Source: an uncultured Lachnospiraceae bacterium
GTDB lineage: Bacteria > Bacillota > Clostridia > Lachnospirales > Lachnospiraceae
Direction: 5' to 3'
DNA length: 64,000 nucleotides
Assembly (NCBI GenBank): GCA_910584945.1
Contig: CAJUDY010000002.1
Coordinates: 57,047 to 121,046 of the forward strand
Under the pieces are notes generated by a model that saw nothing but the letters and a program-made list of their open reading frames with translations, was not told the origin of the DNA and ran no database searches. The position numbers and the translations under genes are program-made. Every line of letters starts with the position of its first letter. Positions within the stretch are counted from its first letter, which is position 1. Shown piece after piece: positions 7,131 through 15,736 of this stretch.

Positions 7131-9677
7131 ATGAAAGGTTCCGAGTGCAAATTCATAAAATACATGTCAGGCGACAAGCGCTTTGTCATTCCGGTCTATC
7201 AGAGGAATTATGACTGGAAGACGGAGAACTGTCGGCAGTTGTACGACGACCTGGTGAAAATCATCAAGGGGGGCCGGAAGAGTCATTTCTTCGGGAGCCT
7301 CGTTTCTGTGTATAATTCGGAAAGCTGTGATGAGGAGTTCCTGATCATCGACGGGCAGCAGCGTCTGACTACCGTGTCGCTTTTATTTCTTGCGATGTAT
7401 AACCTGATGAATCAGGGAATCGTGGCGCCGGAAACCGATAAGCTGAAAGAGCAAATCTTTCATAAATATCTCAGCAATGAGTGTGAATGGAAGCCGAAGG
7501 ACGCTTGGATCAAGCTGAAGCCCGTTAAAAATGACCAGACTGCATTCGGGAGGCTGTTCGGCGATCCGGCCGAGTATATCCGGGAGTCCAATCTGACCGT
7601 AAATTATGAATATTTTTATGGTCGGATTCAGAAGCAGGAGATTACCATCGATCAGCTCTACGACGCGATCTGCTGCCTGGAGATCATCAATATCAAGCTG
7701 GATGGGGAGGATAATCCGCAGCTGATATTTGAGAGCCTGAATTCCACGGGTCTTGACTTAAGTGAAGGGGACAAGATCCGGAACTTTATCCTGATGAGGC
7801 TGTTGCCCAGGGAACAGGAAGAATATTACGAAAAGTACTGGAATAAGATCGAGGTCTGCACGAAGTACAATGTCACAGCCTTTATCCGGGATTATCTGAG
7901 TGTGAAGCAGCAGGCGATCCCGCAGCAGAAAAAAATCTATACGAATTTTAAGGAGTTCGTGGAACTTGGAAAGAGGGAGACAGAGCCGCTGCTTTCCGAG
8001 ATGCTCTCCTACGCGAAACGCTATCAGATGCTGCTTGACGGCCATACCGGAAGCACTGCGCTGGATGCGTGCATCTTTCGGCTGAACCGGCTGGAGACGA
8101 CGGTGACGAGGCCGTTTTTTCTTGAAGTGCTGCGTCTGTATTACGAAGATAAGCTGACGCTTCCACAGGTTACGGAGATATTCCTGACCACGGAGAATTA
8201 TCTGTTCCGCAGGACCATGTGCGATCTTCCGACGAATGTTCTGAATAAAATCTTTCTCCTGCTGCACCGGGAAATCGTCCGGTACGACGGCACGGAGGAC
8301 AACTATGTCAAAAAGTTCCAGTATGCGCTGCTGTCGAAGAAAGAGCGCGCCCGCTTCCCGGACGATGAAGAATTTGCTCGGGCCTTCGCGGAGCGGCCCG
8401 TCTATCTGATGAACAGCAAGAATAAGATCTATCTTCTTGAACGACTGGAGAATTTCGGTACGCGGGAGGACAAGGATGTATATCGTCACTGCGACGACGG
8501 CTCCTATTCCATCGAACATATTATGCCGCAGCATCTCACACCGGCCTGGCAGAAAGAGCTGGGCGACGATTACGAGGAGATTCATGAACTGTGGCTGCAC
8601 AGGATCGCAAATCTCACCCTGACCGCCTATAACTCTAATTACGGCAACTACTCTTTTGACGAGAAGAAGACCATGGAAAATGGCTTCATTGACAGCGGAA
8701 TACGTATGAATACGTGGATTGCCAAAAAGGACCGATGGACTCTGGCGGAGCTGGAGGAGCGCAGCCGGTATCTTAAGGGCCGGGCTCTGACGATCTGGGC
8801 GGCGCCTGTCATAGATTACAGGCCGAAAGAAAAGCAGCTCGATACCTGTACCCTGGAAGACGACAGCGAGGTGACCGGCCGCCTGATCGTCAGGTTCACC
8901 TTTCAGAATACCGAACAGCCGGCGGCAAGCTGGGTGGAAATGTTCCAGAAAGTCATTCAGATCTTGTATGCGGAGGACAAGACCATCATCATGAAGCTGG
9001 CCATGTCCGAGGAGGAGAACCTTGCGCTGCACTTCAGTACCAATCCGGATGCTTTCACAAAATCTCTGGAGATCGGCGACGGCATCTATGTCTGGACGAA
9101 CACCAGTACGCAGAGCAAGCTGTCTGTCTTAAGCCGCCTGTTCCAGTTGTATGAGGAAGATCCGGCCGATCTGGTCTTCTATCTTCGCGATGAAAATGAG
9201 GCAAACGCCGACGAGCCGGGCAGCAGGCAGGAACTGCGGAGAAAATACTGGACCTATGCGCTTCCGATCATTCAGAAAGCACACGGGGCGGACGGACCTT
9301 TCTCGAATGTGAATCCGAGTAAGGATAACTGGATCAACGGTTTCTTCGGCGTCGGGGGCTTCTATCTGTGCTGTGTCGCGAACTATGATGCGGCCCGGGC
9401 GGAGGTTGTCTTTGCCAGAGGAAACCGGCGGGAAAATAAAGAAGCCTTTGATCGCCTGTGCGCGCATAAAGCCGAGATCGAATCCAGGCTGGGCACGGCG
9501 CTCCAGTGGAACCGCAACAGTGACAAAGAGGTTAAATCCTCAAAGGTATTTCTCCAGCTGAATCATGTCAGCATCGAGAACGAGACCGACTGGCTTCAGA
9601 TGGCCAATTTCCACGCGGAATGGACGAAGAAATTTTATGATGTGATGGTGCCGTACATAAAGGGCTTCAGTGTATGA
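7131..9677 (+). CDS. DUF262/DUF1524/DUF4268 protein, GmrSD-like modification-dependent restriction enzyme
   Basis: 848 residues. The N-terminal DUF262 (ParB-like nucleotidase) domain carries 'IPVYQRNYDW' (20-29) and the hallmark 'DGQQRLTT' (74-81). A middle DUF1524 HNH-type nuclease has 'EHIMPQH' (His near 463) and 'NLTLTAYNSNYGNYSF' near 495. The C-terminal ~150 residues ('YWTYALP...FFGVGGF...') look like DUF4268. Single-chain DUF262-DUF1524 proteins such as GmrSD and BrxU cleave modified phage DNA in an NTP-dependent way. It stands alone, flanked by gene stubs on both sides, as expected of a defence gene gained by lateral transfer. Confidence 0.85.
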   Translation: MKGSECKFIKYMSGDKRFVIPVYQRNYDWKTENCRQLYDDLVKIIKGGRKSHFFGSLVSVYNSESCDEEFLIIDGQQRLTTVSLLFLAMYNLMNQGIVAPETDKLKEQIFHKYLSNECEWKPKDAWIKLKPVKNDQTAFGRLFGDPAEYIRESNLTVNYEYFYGRIQKQEITIDQLYDAICCLEIINIKLDGEDNPQLIFESLNSTGLDLSEGDKIRNFILMRLLPREQEEYYEKYWNKIEVCTKYNVTAFIRDYLSVKQQAIPQQKKIYTNFKEFVELGKRETEPLLSEMLSYAKRYQMLLDGHTGSTALDACIFRLNRLETTVTRPFFLEVLRLYYEDKLTLPQVTEIFLTTENYLFRRTMCDLPTNVLNKIFLLLHREIVRYDGTEDNYVKKFQYALLSKKERARFPDDEEFARAFAERPVYLMNSKNKIYLLERLENFGTREDKDVYRHCDDGSYSIEHIMPQHLTPAWQKELGDDYEEIHELWLHRIANLTLTAYNSNYGNYSFDEKKTMENGFIDSGIRMNTWIAKKDRWTLAELEERSRYLKGRALTIWAAPVIDYRPKEKQLDTCTLEDDSEVTGRLIVRFTFQNTEQPAASWVEMFQKVIQILYAEDKTIIMKLAMSEEENLALHFSTNPDAFTKSLEIGDGIYVWTNTSTQSKLSVLSRLFQLYEEDPADLVFYLRDENEANADEPGSRQELRRKYWTYALPIIQKAHGADGPFSNVNPSKDNWINGFFGVGGFYLCCVANYDAARAEVVFARGNRRENKEAFDRLCAHKAEIESRLGTALQWNRNSDKEVKSSKVFLQLNHVSIENETDWLQMANFHAEWTKKFYDVMVPYIKGFSV

Positions 9678-9802
9678 TGAGTGAACAGCATATTATCCGA
9701 AATCTGCAAAATGAAGAATCATTTCTGCTGAAACATTTCCTGTACGAAGCGATTTTTCTTCCGGAAGGAACCGCGCCGCCTGCAAGGGATATTGTAGAAT
9801 AA
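9674..9802 (+). pseudogene. truncated GNAT acetyltransferase gene, 5' stub
   Basis: The start ATG overlaps the DUF262 stop (ATGA), so it is translationally coupled to it. The 42-codon frame reads M-M-S-E-Q-H-I-I-R-N-L and then 'FLLKHFLYEAIFLPEGTAPPARDIV', the typical first helix of a family of small GNAT acetyltransferases. It stops where the acetyl-CoA-binding core should follow. The downstream bases to 9929 are not recognisable as the rest of the gene. On the reverse strand 9760-9907 is open, but I could not assign it. Confidence 0.55.
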
Positions 9803-9929
9803 GTACATAACGGCAGAAAAATCATGAACCCTCTCCCGTAACTGTTTTCTCGCCTCTGCAATGCCAAGCGTCCGCGAATCGTCCAGATGTTCCTGCTCCG
9901 CCCGCAATACTATTGCCCAAAGCTTTTCT

Positions 9930-10735
9930 TCAGATTGCAGACAAAAACGTGCGGATAAAAGGAATTGCCGCGCCGGCGGCTACCGCATTGTTTTCCTGCG
10001 CACCAAGCAGAAGAAAATTCTCCTGTTCCGGAAAAGCAGTGCGCTCCTGTACTTTTGAGAACAGGACGTCCAGGTCTGTTTTCGTCAGATAAGGCGCGAT
10101 ATGGCCGCCCAGAACAATGAGACAATCCAAAACCATATGGAGATTATTGAGCGCCAGTGCCAGGTGGTCCAGATATTGGGACCAACGTAAGGAGTGCTGC
10201 TCGCTCCCTTGCCGAAGCAGGGTAAAGAAATCGGATAGCTGTTCTTCTGGTTCCAGCAGAGCTTCCGCCGAACAGTAACACTCCATACATCCCTGTTTTC
10301 CACAGTAGCAGGAGCGGCCTCCTTCCACCAGCGTCATGTGTTCTACGGTACCTGTTCGTCCTGTTCGTCCTTGTTGAATTTGTCCATTTGTAATGATGGC
10401 GCCTCCTAAGTGAGCTCCCAGAGAGAGATAGATCGCATCGGTCAATTCCGGTTTCCGCCACAGTTCCAACTCGGCGGCGCATTCCGCGTCATGGATAAAG
10501 CGGACAGGAAATGGGAGCCGTTCTTCCAACAGACGGACGGTCAGTCCGGTGCAGTCCAGAATCTTGCCGTAAAGAATCTTCTGCCCGTCCTCCGAGACAA
10601 GTCCCTGCATGCCAACGCCCATTCCCAGCACCGCGCTTTCCTGAACCCCTGCATCCTGCAGCAGTTCCAGAACGGTCTGGCTCAACATATCGAAATATGC
10701 GTCCTCCTGGGAAAAGACCAGGGGGATGAAACCAC
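9930..10735 (-). pseudogene. ROK-family repressor/sugar kinase, N-terminally truncated
   Basis: The frame ends naturally at 9930 and is open to about 10735, where the sequence switches to unrelated dehydrogenase code on the other strand. It holds the ROK core: 'GMGVGMQGLVSEDG', a 'HDAECAAELEL' segment in place of the usual NDAN, 'LSLGAHLGGAIITNG', and the zinc motif 'CYCGKQGCMECY'. The winged-helix DNA-binding domain and the N-terminal phosphate loop are missing. The first in-frame ATG is at 10688, which would give 252 residues without a good ribosome site. It is probably a broken NagC/XylR-type regulator of a sugar locus. Confidence 0.65.
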
Positions 10736-10862
10736 CGGCTCGGATACCATGGCTTTTCAGGCGGACGTAACCGATCCGGGGCAGGTAAAGGACATGGTGG
10801 CAGCGGTAACGGGTAAATATCAGAAGTTAGACGCAGCGTTCTGCAACGCAGGCATCTGTATC
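10736..10862 (+). pseudogene. internal fragment of a short-chain dehydrogenase (SDR)
   Basis: About 42 codons read '..SDTMAFQADVTDPGQVKDMV...KLDAAFCNAGICIR'. The D-V-T and 'NAG' motifs are those of the Rossmann core of classical SDR enzymes such as gluconate or sorbitol dehydrogenases. Neither the glycine-rich start nor the Tyr-x-x-x-Lys active site is present. The fragment is in frame with the antisense of the ROK remnant before it and the transporter remnant after it, so an automatic caller would report one 395-residue chimera from 10410 to 11597. Boundaries are accurate to about 10 bp. Confidence 0.6.
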
Positions 10863-11597
10863 AGATACCGTCATGTCCATCACAACTCCCTCATAGAGAA
10901 TATCAAGGCCATGACCGGACAGGCGTGGCTGGTCATGATCTTCAACTTCCTCTACTTTGCCCTGTATGTAGTGCGCTCCACCACAGTGATTTACTTCTTC
11001 AAGTACAATCTTCAGCGTGAGGATCTGGCTACTTTAGTAGGGTTCCTGGGAATTCTGTCCGGTCTGCCGATGCTTTTGTGTCTGCCAAAACTGGAGGAAA
11101 TGTTCGGCAAGCGGAATATCCTGTTTCTTTCGGTTGCCATTTATCTGGCGGGAAACATTCTGATTCTGATCGATCAGACTTCGGTCGTCTTCCAGCTTAC
11201 CGGTCTGGTCATCACCGGCTTGGGGATCTATGGGATCTTTGGAACCATCTTTGCCATGCAGCCTGACGCGATCGACTACTCGGAGTGGAAGAAAAACCGC
11301 AGCATTTCCGGAACCATTGCCGCTTTCCAGGGGCTGTTTGTCAAAGCCAGTATGGGGCTGGCCAGCTGGATCATCGGACTCTACCTGGGGATGAACGGCT
11401 ACAACGGGGAATTGTCCACTCAGTCTGCCGCCGCTCAGCAGAGCATCCAGTTTTGCTATATGTGGATTCCCGTGATTCTGTGTGTCCTGCTGGCGGGAGC
11501 CAATATGTTCTGGAAGCTGGACTCCTGCGCTGATGAGATGCGCGCGGAGCTGAATGAGCGACGGAAAAAATTGCAGGAACTGATTGAAAAATGGTAA
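10863..11597 (+). pseudogene. C-terminal half of a GPH-family sugar:cation symporter
   Basis: About 244 codons with six hydrophobic segments ('WLVMIFNFLYFALYVVRSTT', 'LVGFLGILSGLPMLLCLP', 'ILFLSVAIYLAGNILILI', 'LVITGLGIYGIFGTIFAMQ', 'LFVKASMGLASWIIGLYLG', 'MWIPVILCVLLAGANMFW') and the loop 'QPDAIDYSEWKKNRSISGT', typical of glycoside-pentoside-hexuronide symporters. The N-terminal six helices and the 'D..D' signature loop are lost to the deletion that joined it to the SDR fragment. A functional transporter is not expected. Confidence 0.65.
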
Positions 11598-11611
11598 AAG
11601 GAGAAGCTGGT

Positions 11612-12109
11612 ATGAAAGAATATTTACAGAAAATCAAAGGTTTTTCAGGTAAGATGTCCGGGCTCAATGGAAGCGGCATCCTGGAAAAAAAGAACATCAT
11701 CTTGAACTGCAGCTCTGTTACCCCCGAAGAGGCGATCCGAGCCTGCGGAAGGCTGCTGCTGGAGAGCGGCTGTATTGATGAGGGCTATATCCAGGCCATG
11801 CTGGAGCGGGACAGGAGCAATTCGGTAGCCGTCGGAAGCCATACTGCTATCCCGCACAGTGATCATGAGGCCCGCAGATTTGTCAAGAAGACCGGTCTGG
11901 CAGTTCTGACATATCCCGATGGGATCAACTGGAACGGTGAAGAGGTCCGGCTGGTGATCGGCATCGCATCCAGAGATGAGGACCATCTGGAGATCCTGAA
12001 ACGCGTGGCGGCCATAGCGGTTGATGAAGAGACCGTTGACAAGCTGGTGGACAGGGCCGACGGGAATATTCTGTACGCCTGCCTCAACGGTTTGAATGTA
12101 ACAAAGTAA
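11612..12109 (+). CDS. PTS EIIA protein, mannitol/fructose type
   Basis: 165 residues from the ATG at 11612, chosen for AAAGGAG at 11597-11603; an ATG at 11591 overlapping the previous stop lacks a ribosome site. After a 20-residue leader, residues 22-160 match EIIA-Mtl/Fru ('GILEKKNIILN..SVTPEEAIRACGRLLLESG'), with the phosphorylatable His82 in 'TAIPHSDHEA' and 'VRLVIGIASRDEDHLEIL'. It would accept phosphate from HPr. No matching EIIB or EIIC gene is in the window, so it may be a regulatory EIIA or the survivor of the decayed sugar locus just upstream. Confidence 0.82.
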   Translation: MKEYLQKIKGFSGKMSGLNGSGILEKKNIILNCSSVTPEEAIRACGRLLLESGCIDEGYIQAMLERDRSNSVAVGSHTAIPHSDHEARRFVKKTGLAVLTYPDGINWNGEEVRLVIGIASRDEDHLEILKRVAAIAVDEETVDKLVDRADGNILYACLNGLNVTK

Positions 12110-12187
12110 AGTCTTGAATGACAGCTTGGAAAAATCATACAGGCATGATAGAATATAAATGAATGATTTATGCAGAGAGCGGGGAGC

Positions 12188-14464
12188 TCAATTCCGAAGC
12201 CCCCGCTCATCCATCGTCTCAAACCCGACATACTCCTCCCGCGTGGAGAGCGTAATCTGGTCTGTGCTGTGCTTCCGCGCCAGATTGCCAAGAAGTGTTA
12301 CGACTTCCTCCTTTGTCATAGTCACTGCTTCGTCAAGGCTTTTCTCCTCCCAGAAATCCTGTACGGCGGCGAGAAGGCCCGCCACTGCCTGGTCCCGTTC
12401 CCGGACGGTCAGGAGACTTTTGTCCTTGATCTGCCAGGAGAACTGGCAGTAGAGGTCGCAGAAGGCCGTTCCGTCCGCGGTCTGTTTCGGCGGCAGCTGC
12501 AGATCGACGACAGGGTCTTCTTCCGGGCGTCCGGTGTAATGGCTCTGTACGAATTTTGCGTTCTCCATGGAGGAGAGACGGAGGGAGGTTTCCACAAAAT
12601 TCTGTTCCTCGAGAGTCAGCGCCACCTGACAGTCGCCGTAGATGACGTCGCCGAAAATGCGGTCCAGACAGCCTTCGGAGTCCTCGTTGCCCCATTCCAG
12701 CAGGCTTTTATTGAAATCGCGGACCGGCAGATCCAGGTAACTGTCGGTCATCAGCGTGAACAGCGCCTGGTAGTCGGCTTTTGTGGCATTGGGATATTCC
12801 CGCTCTTCGCGGTGCTCCTCCGCGGGAATATCCGGCGTATGGCGGGAAGAGGAGTTCTCTGTGTTTGAACCGTTCCAGTCGGAGAGCGGCAGATAGGAAG
12901 TATCCAAGGCGATCTGAAGGGCGTCCATACTCCATCTGGAGATGAGCCGCTCCGTCTCCTGACGGATCTGTTCGCCCATAAAGCGTTCGTTGCTCAGTTC
13001 CTCTTTGGTGCAGTTGTGAAGGAATGTCCGCAAGCCTTCCGCCACTCCTGTGCGTACGTCGTCATACTGCTGCACTGTGACCTTCCGGCTGTCCTGTATG
13101 GAAAGGGTAAGGTTGTACTCCAGGAGGGCGTTTTCCGCCGGGGCGGGAAAGTCGGAAGCGGCATATCCAGCGAAAGCCCGCCGCTGCCACCGGTCTCCGG
13201 TGAGCGGATTCAGGACGTAATGCAAAAAGGCGGCGATTTCGTTCTCGTCTTGCAGCGCCTGGAGCTCTTCGTCCTGTGAAAAACGTTCCAGCAGGTCGCG
13301 GTACTCGGGGGTATCGGTCATTTCCCAGACCTTCTGCTGGTATTCGGAGACAGTCATGCGCTTGTAGCCGTCGAATCTCAGGGCAAGAAGCTGTGCATAT
13401 TCCTCTTCGGAAAAGGTGGTGTCCGGTATGGAGGCGACAGCTTCCGCCGGGTTTTTCCCGGCGACGGAGGTGGCGAATACCGAAGCGATGCCAATGATCA
13501 GAACAGCGGCAGTGACCGGAGTGATAAAAGACATGTTTCGTATTTTCATGATGGAGGTAATCCTTTCTTTCATGGCGTTTTGACAGAAGCGGTTTCCAAA
13601 GGGGAGTGGTCGGCTCTTCGTCTCTTCCATGGCAATCAGGGTGAGCGCATAGGCAGAGCGACAATCCTTTTCGAACGTCCGTACCACGGCTTCATCGCAG
13701 GATAGCTCCAGATCTCGGACCAGAAGCAGGTACATCATATATACGGCGGGATTGAACCAGTGGATACAGAGAGCGAGGGCGGCAAAAAATTTGACCAAAG
13801 CGTCGTACCGGCGGATATGTACCAGTTCATGGAGGAGGACGAAGGAAAGCTCCCGGCGGTTTTCCAGACGGATATTTTTCGGCAGCAGAATAACCGGACG
13901 GAAGATTCCGTAGGTCAGGGGTGTTTGGATGCGGTCGAAACAGCGCACCTGAATCTTACGCCTCTGCCAGCGCGGCAGAGGATGCGCATGGAGCCATGTC
14001 TGGATAAAATCGTCCGCAACCGGCAGGGAGACCGCGAATTCCCGCCGCCAGCGAAGCCAGGAGATCAAAAAGTACAGGGCGAAAACGCCGAAGCCTACTG
14101 CCCAGAGCGTCAGCCAAAGTCCGGGAAGAGACGGTCCGCCGGACTCCGCGGAGGAACCCCCAGGGTCCGCGTACAGTACAGCGGGAATGACAGCCGTCAT
14201 CTGTCCCGACATTCCCGGTGCAAACATCCCGCCAGAAGCTTCCATGCCCATGGGATGGAGGGCCGGATCGAGCCGAATCAGAGACCAGACACTGAAAAAG
14301 GAGGGAACAGAAAAGGGCACAAGCAGCCGCAGGAGGGCGATCTCCCACAGAATCAGGAACGTCCTCTTCGGAAGCCGATGGAGGGCGAAGCACCGCACAA
14401 AGGCGGCGGCCAGAATCAGAAGACCGCCGGAGAGACTCATCTGCAAGAAAGTCATCGCGCGCAC
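12188..14464 (-). CDS. BlaR1/MecR1-like M56 membrane metalloprotease
   Basis: 758 residues from a GTG at 14464 (an ATG at 14455 is an alternative). Several N-terminal TM helices flank the M56 zinc site: 'HELVHIRRYD' (His about 212), 'HWFNPAVYMMY' and 'LELSCDEAVV'. Another TM segment near 320-340 ('TPVTAAVLIIGIASVFATSV') leads to a ~410-residue extracytoplasmic tail of charged, Trp-containing helical repeats with no penicillin-binding SxxK/SxN signature. The tail therefore probably senses something other than a beta-lactam. It is co-transcribed with the BlaI-like repressor gene, 1 bp upstream, which it presumably cleaves or inactivates. Confidence 0.85.
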   Translation of the reverse strand: MRAMTFLQMSLSGGLLILAAAFVRCFALHRLPKRTFLILWEIALLRLLVPFSVPSFFSVWSLIRLDPALHPMGMEASGGMFAPGMSGQMTAVIPAVLYADPGGSSAESGGPSLPGLWLTLWAVGFGVFALYFLISWLRWRREFAVSLPVADDFIQTWLHAHPLPRWQRRKIQVRCFDRIQTPLTYGIFRPVILLPKNIRLENRRELSFVLLHELVHIRRYDALVKFFAALALCIHWFNPAVYMMYLLLVRDLELSCDEAVVRTFEKDCRSAYALTLIAMEETKSRPLPFGNRFCQNAMKERITSIMKIRNMSFITPVTAAVLIIGIASVFATSVAGKNPAEAVASIPDTTFSEEEYAQLLALRFDGYKRMTVSEYQQKVWEMTDTPEYRDLLERFSQDEELQALQDENEIAAFLHYVLNPLTGDRWQRRAFAGYAASDFPAPAENALLEYNLTLSIQDSRKVTVQQYDDVRTGVAEGLRTFLHNCTKEELSNERFMGEQIRQETERLISRWSMDALQIALDTSYLPLSDWNGSNTENSSSRHTPDIPAEEHREEREYPNATKADYQALFTLMTDSYLDLPVRDFNKSLLEWGNEDSEGCLDRIFGDVIYGDCQVALTLEEQNFVETSLRLSSMENAKFVQSHYTGRPEEDPVVDLQLPPKQTADGTAFCDLYCQFSWQIKDKSLLTVRERDQAVAGLLAAVQDFWEEKSLDEAVTMTKEEVVTLLGNLARKHSTDQITLSTREEYVGFETMDERGLRN

Positions 14465-14465
14465 C

Positions 14466-14825
14466 TCATTCCAGCTCTCCGACGATCTGCCGGAGCTTCT
14501 CGATCTGTTCTTTGGATAGATTTTTTCTCCCCAGCAGGGCGCAGAACAGCTTGTCGGCGGACCCGTCGTACATCTTGTCGATCAGCTCATTCGTCTCGTC
14601 CTCCTGCACCGCTTCCCGGGGAATCCTCGCATGACACAGAAAATGCGGCTCCGACCGCTCGATGGCCCCCTTCTTGATGCAGCGCTTGATCAGAGTGTAG
14701 GTCGTATTCACATTCCAGCCCACCTCATCCTTCAAAACATCCGAGATATGCTTGGCCGTACAGTCCCCCTCCTTCCAAAGAACCGACATGACCTTCAATT
14801 CCGAATCAAAAAGCTTCACCGACAT
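14466..14825 (-). CDS. BlaI/MecI-family transcriptional repressor
   Basis: 119 residues from the ATG at 14825; a TTG at 14831 is closer to the ribosome site AAAGGAG and cannot be excluded. The winged helix covers about 5-70 ('ELKVMSVLWKEGDCTAKHISDVL' and 'WNVNTTYTLIKRCIKKGAI'), followed by the C-terminal dimerisation helices ('ADKLFCALL', 'LSKEQIEKLRQIV'). Its gene directly precedes the M56 protease gene, the usual bla/mec layout. Operator-like sequences flank the promoter upstream, so it probably represses itself until the protease is activated. Confidence 0.9.
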   Translation of the reverse strand: MSVKLFDSELKVMSVLWKEGDCTAKHISDVLKDEVGWNVNTTYTLIKRCIKKGAIERSEPHFLCHARIPREAVQEDETNELIDKMYDGSADKLFCALLGRKNLSKEQIEKLRQIVGELE

Positions 14826-14844
14826 AATCAATAGAACTCCTTTC

Positions 14845-14913
14845 TATAAGACTGTAGTAGTATACGAAAACAATACCACAATCTTTTTTGCATGTCAATA
14901 CTACTCTGGTAGT
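14845..14913 (-). promoter_or_regulatory. blaI promoter flanked by BlaI-type operators
   Basis: On the - strand, TTGACA (14898-14893) and TATTGT (14875-14870) are 17 bp apart, a good vegetative promoter. Directly upstream, ACTAC-TCTG-GTAGT (14900-14913) is a perfect 5+5 palindrome matching the TACTACA/TGTAGTA half-sites used by BlaI and MecI. Downstream of the -10, GTAGTAG at 14855-14861 gives a second, imperfect site. The arrangement implies autorepression. Confidence 0.65.
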
Positions 14914-15141
14914 TTACACATTTTTTATACAGCTCTCGTTACTTTTTTGTGGCCCGCCAGCCCTCAGCCTGATGCGGGCAGATTTTCCTGCAAGACCCAT
15001 TGAAGGGCGCCGGTCCTTGGGCGGGGTTTTTCACGCGCCCTAGTACCGCTGCGTCCCTTCCCTAAGCGCAAGCGGGGTCTGGAAGGAATGTCTGCCTGTG
15101 TCAGGCGTCCGGTTAGTGCAAATACAAAAAGTTACATTTTT

Positions 15142-15169
15142 CTGACCAATTCCATTCTTCCCCCGTCTA
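15142..15169 (+). promoter_or_regulatory. candidate ECF-type promoter for the sigma/DUF4179 pair
   Basis: CTGACC (15142-15147), a 16-bp spacer and CGTCTA (15164-15169). The CGTC-type -10 with a 16-bp spacer is that of ECF sigma factors and also occurs before the second ECF gene of this window at 33788. The -35 match is poor, so autoregulation is only suggested. Confidence 0.35.
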
Positions 15170-15202
15170 ATAAGCAGAACAAGAAAGGAGGGCAAGTCTT
15201 CT

Positions 15203-15736
15203 ATGGAAGACAGACAGGAACTTATCAAAAGAGCCAGACAGCGTGATCACGCGGCCTTTTCCCAACTGATGCAGCAGTGCGGACCGAGCATGTACAAGAT
15301 TTCCAAAGCCATTCTGAAAAACGACGAAGACGCGGCGGACGCCATGCAGGAGACGGCCTTAAGCTGCTGGGAAAAGATCGGCACGCTGAAAAAAGAAGCA
15401 TACTTCAAGACCTGGCTGACCCGGATTCTGATCAACCACTGCAACACCATCTATCAGAAGAGAAGCAGATATGTGCCGGATCAGATTCTGCCGGAGACGG
15501 CGGCGCCGGGAGACGCCTACGCTAATGTGGAGTGGATGGAACTCCTGCAGTGCCTGAAAGAGAAGTACCGCATTGTGATTGTTCTCTATTATGTAGAAGG
15601 CTTCAAGATCCGGGAGATTGCGGAGCTTCTGAAGATCAGCGAGAGCGCGGTCAAAGAGCGGATGTCCACGGCGAGAAAGAAGATGGAACGTTATTACACA
15701 CAGGGAAGGGAGGACATGGTCTGTGAAAAAATATGA
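15203..15736 (+). CDS. ECF-type RNA polymerase sigma factor
   Basis: 177 residues with a strong ribosome site (AAGGAGGG). Region 2 (about 8-80) includes 'DEDAADAMQETALSCWEKIGTL' and 'FKTWLTRILINHC'. Region 4 (about 110-165) has 'YRIVIVLYYVEGFKIREIAELLKISESAVKERMSTARKKM'. Its end overlaps the next gene by 14 bp. Paired with a DUF4179 membrane protein it forms a classic sigma/anti-sigma unit of clostridia, likely responding to envelope stress. Confidence 0.92.
   Translation: MEDRQELIKRARQRDHAAFSQLMQQCGPSMYKISKAILKNDEDAADAMQETALSCWEKIGTLKKEAYFKTWLTRILINHCNTIYQKRSRYVPDQILPETAAPGDAYANVEWMELLQCLKEKYRIVIVLYYVEGFKIREIAELLKISESAVKERMSTARKKMERYYTQGREDMVCEKI

Larger units (their letters stand above)
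14832..15202. other. 371-bp divergent control region between the BlaI and ECF sigma operons
   Basis: The left part (14845-14913) holds the BlaI operators and promoter on the - strand. The middle (14950-15120) is GC-rich without a supported gene. It contains an inverted repeat GGGCGC (15005-15010)/GCGCCC (about 15035-15040) with a long loop. The right end carries a candidate ECF-type promoter and the AGAAAGGAGGG ribosome site of the sigma factor gene. Confidence 0.6.

Noticed and set aside
9719..9907. 62-codon - strand frame
   Set aside because: It partly covers the GNAT stub antisense, has no ribosome site and shows no recognisable family, although 9800-9907 could be a relic of another lost gene.
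10410..11597. 395-residue single gene
   Set aside because: It is a chance in-frame chain of antisense ROK, an SDR fragment and half of a GPH transporter; no single family spans the joints.
12177..12208. Terminator between the EIIA and blaR1 genes
   Set aside because: GAGCGGGG/CCCCGCTC pairs well, but it overlaps the blaR1 stop and has no T-run on either strand.
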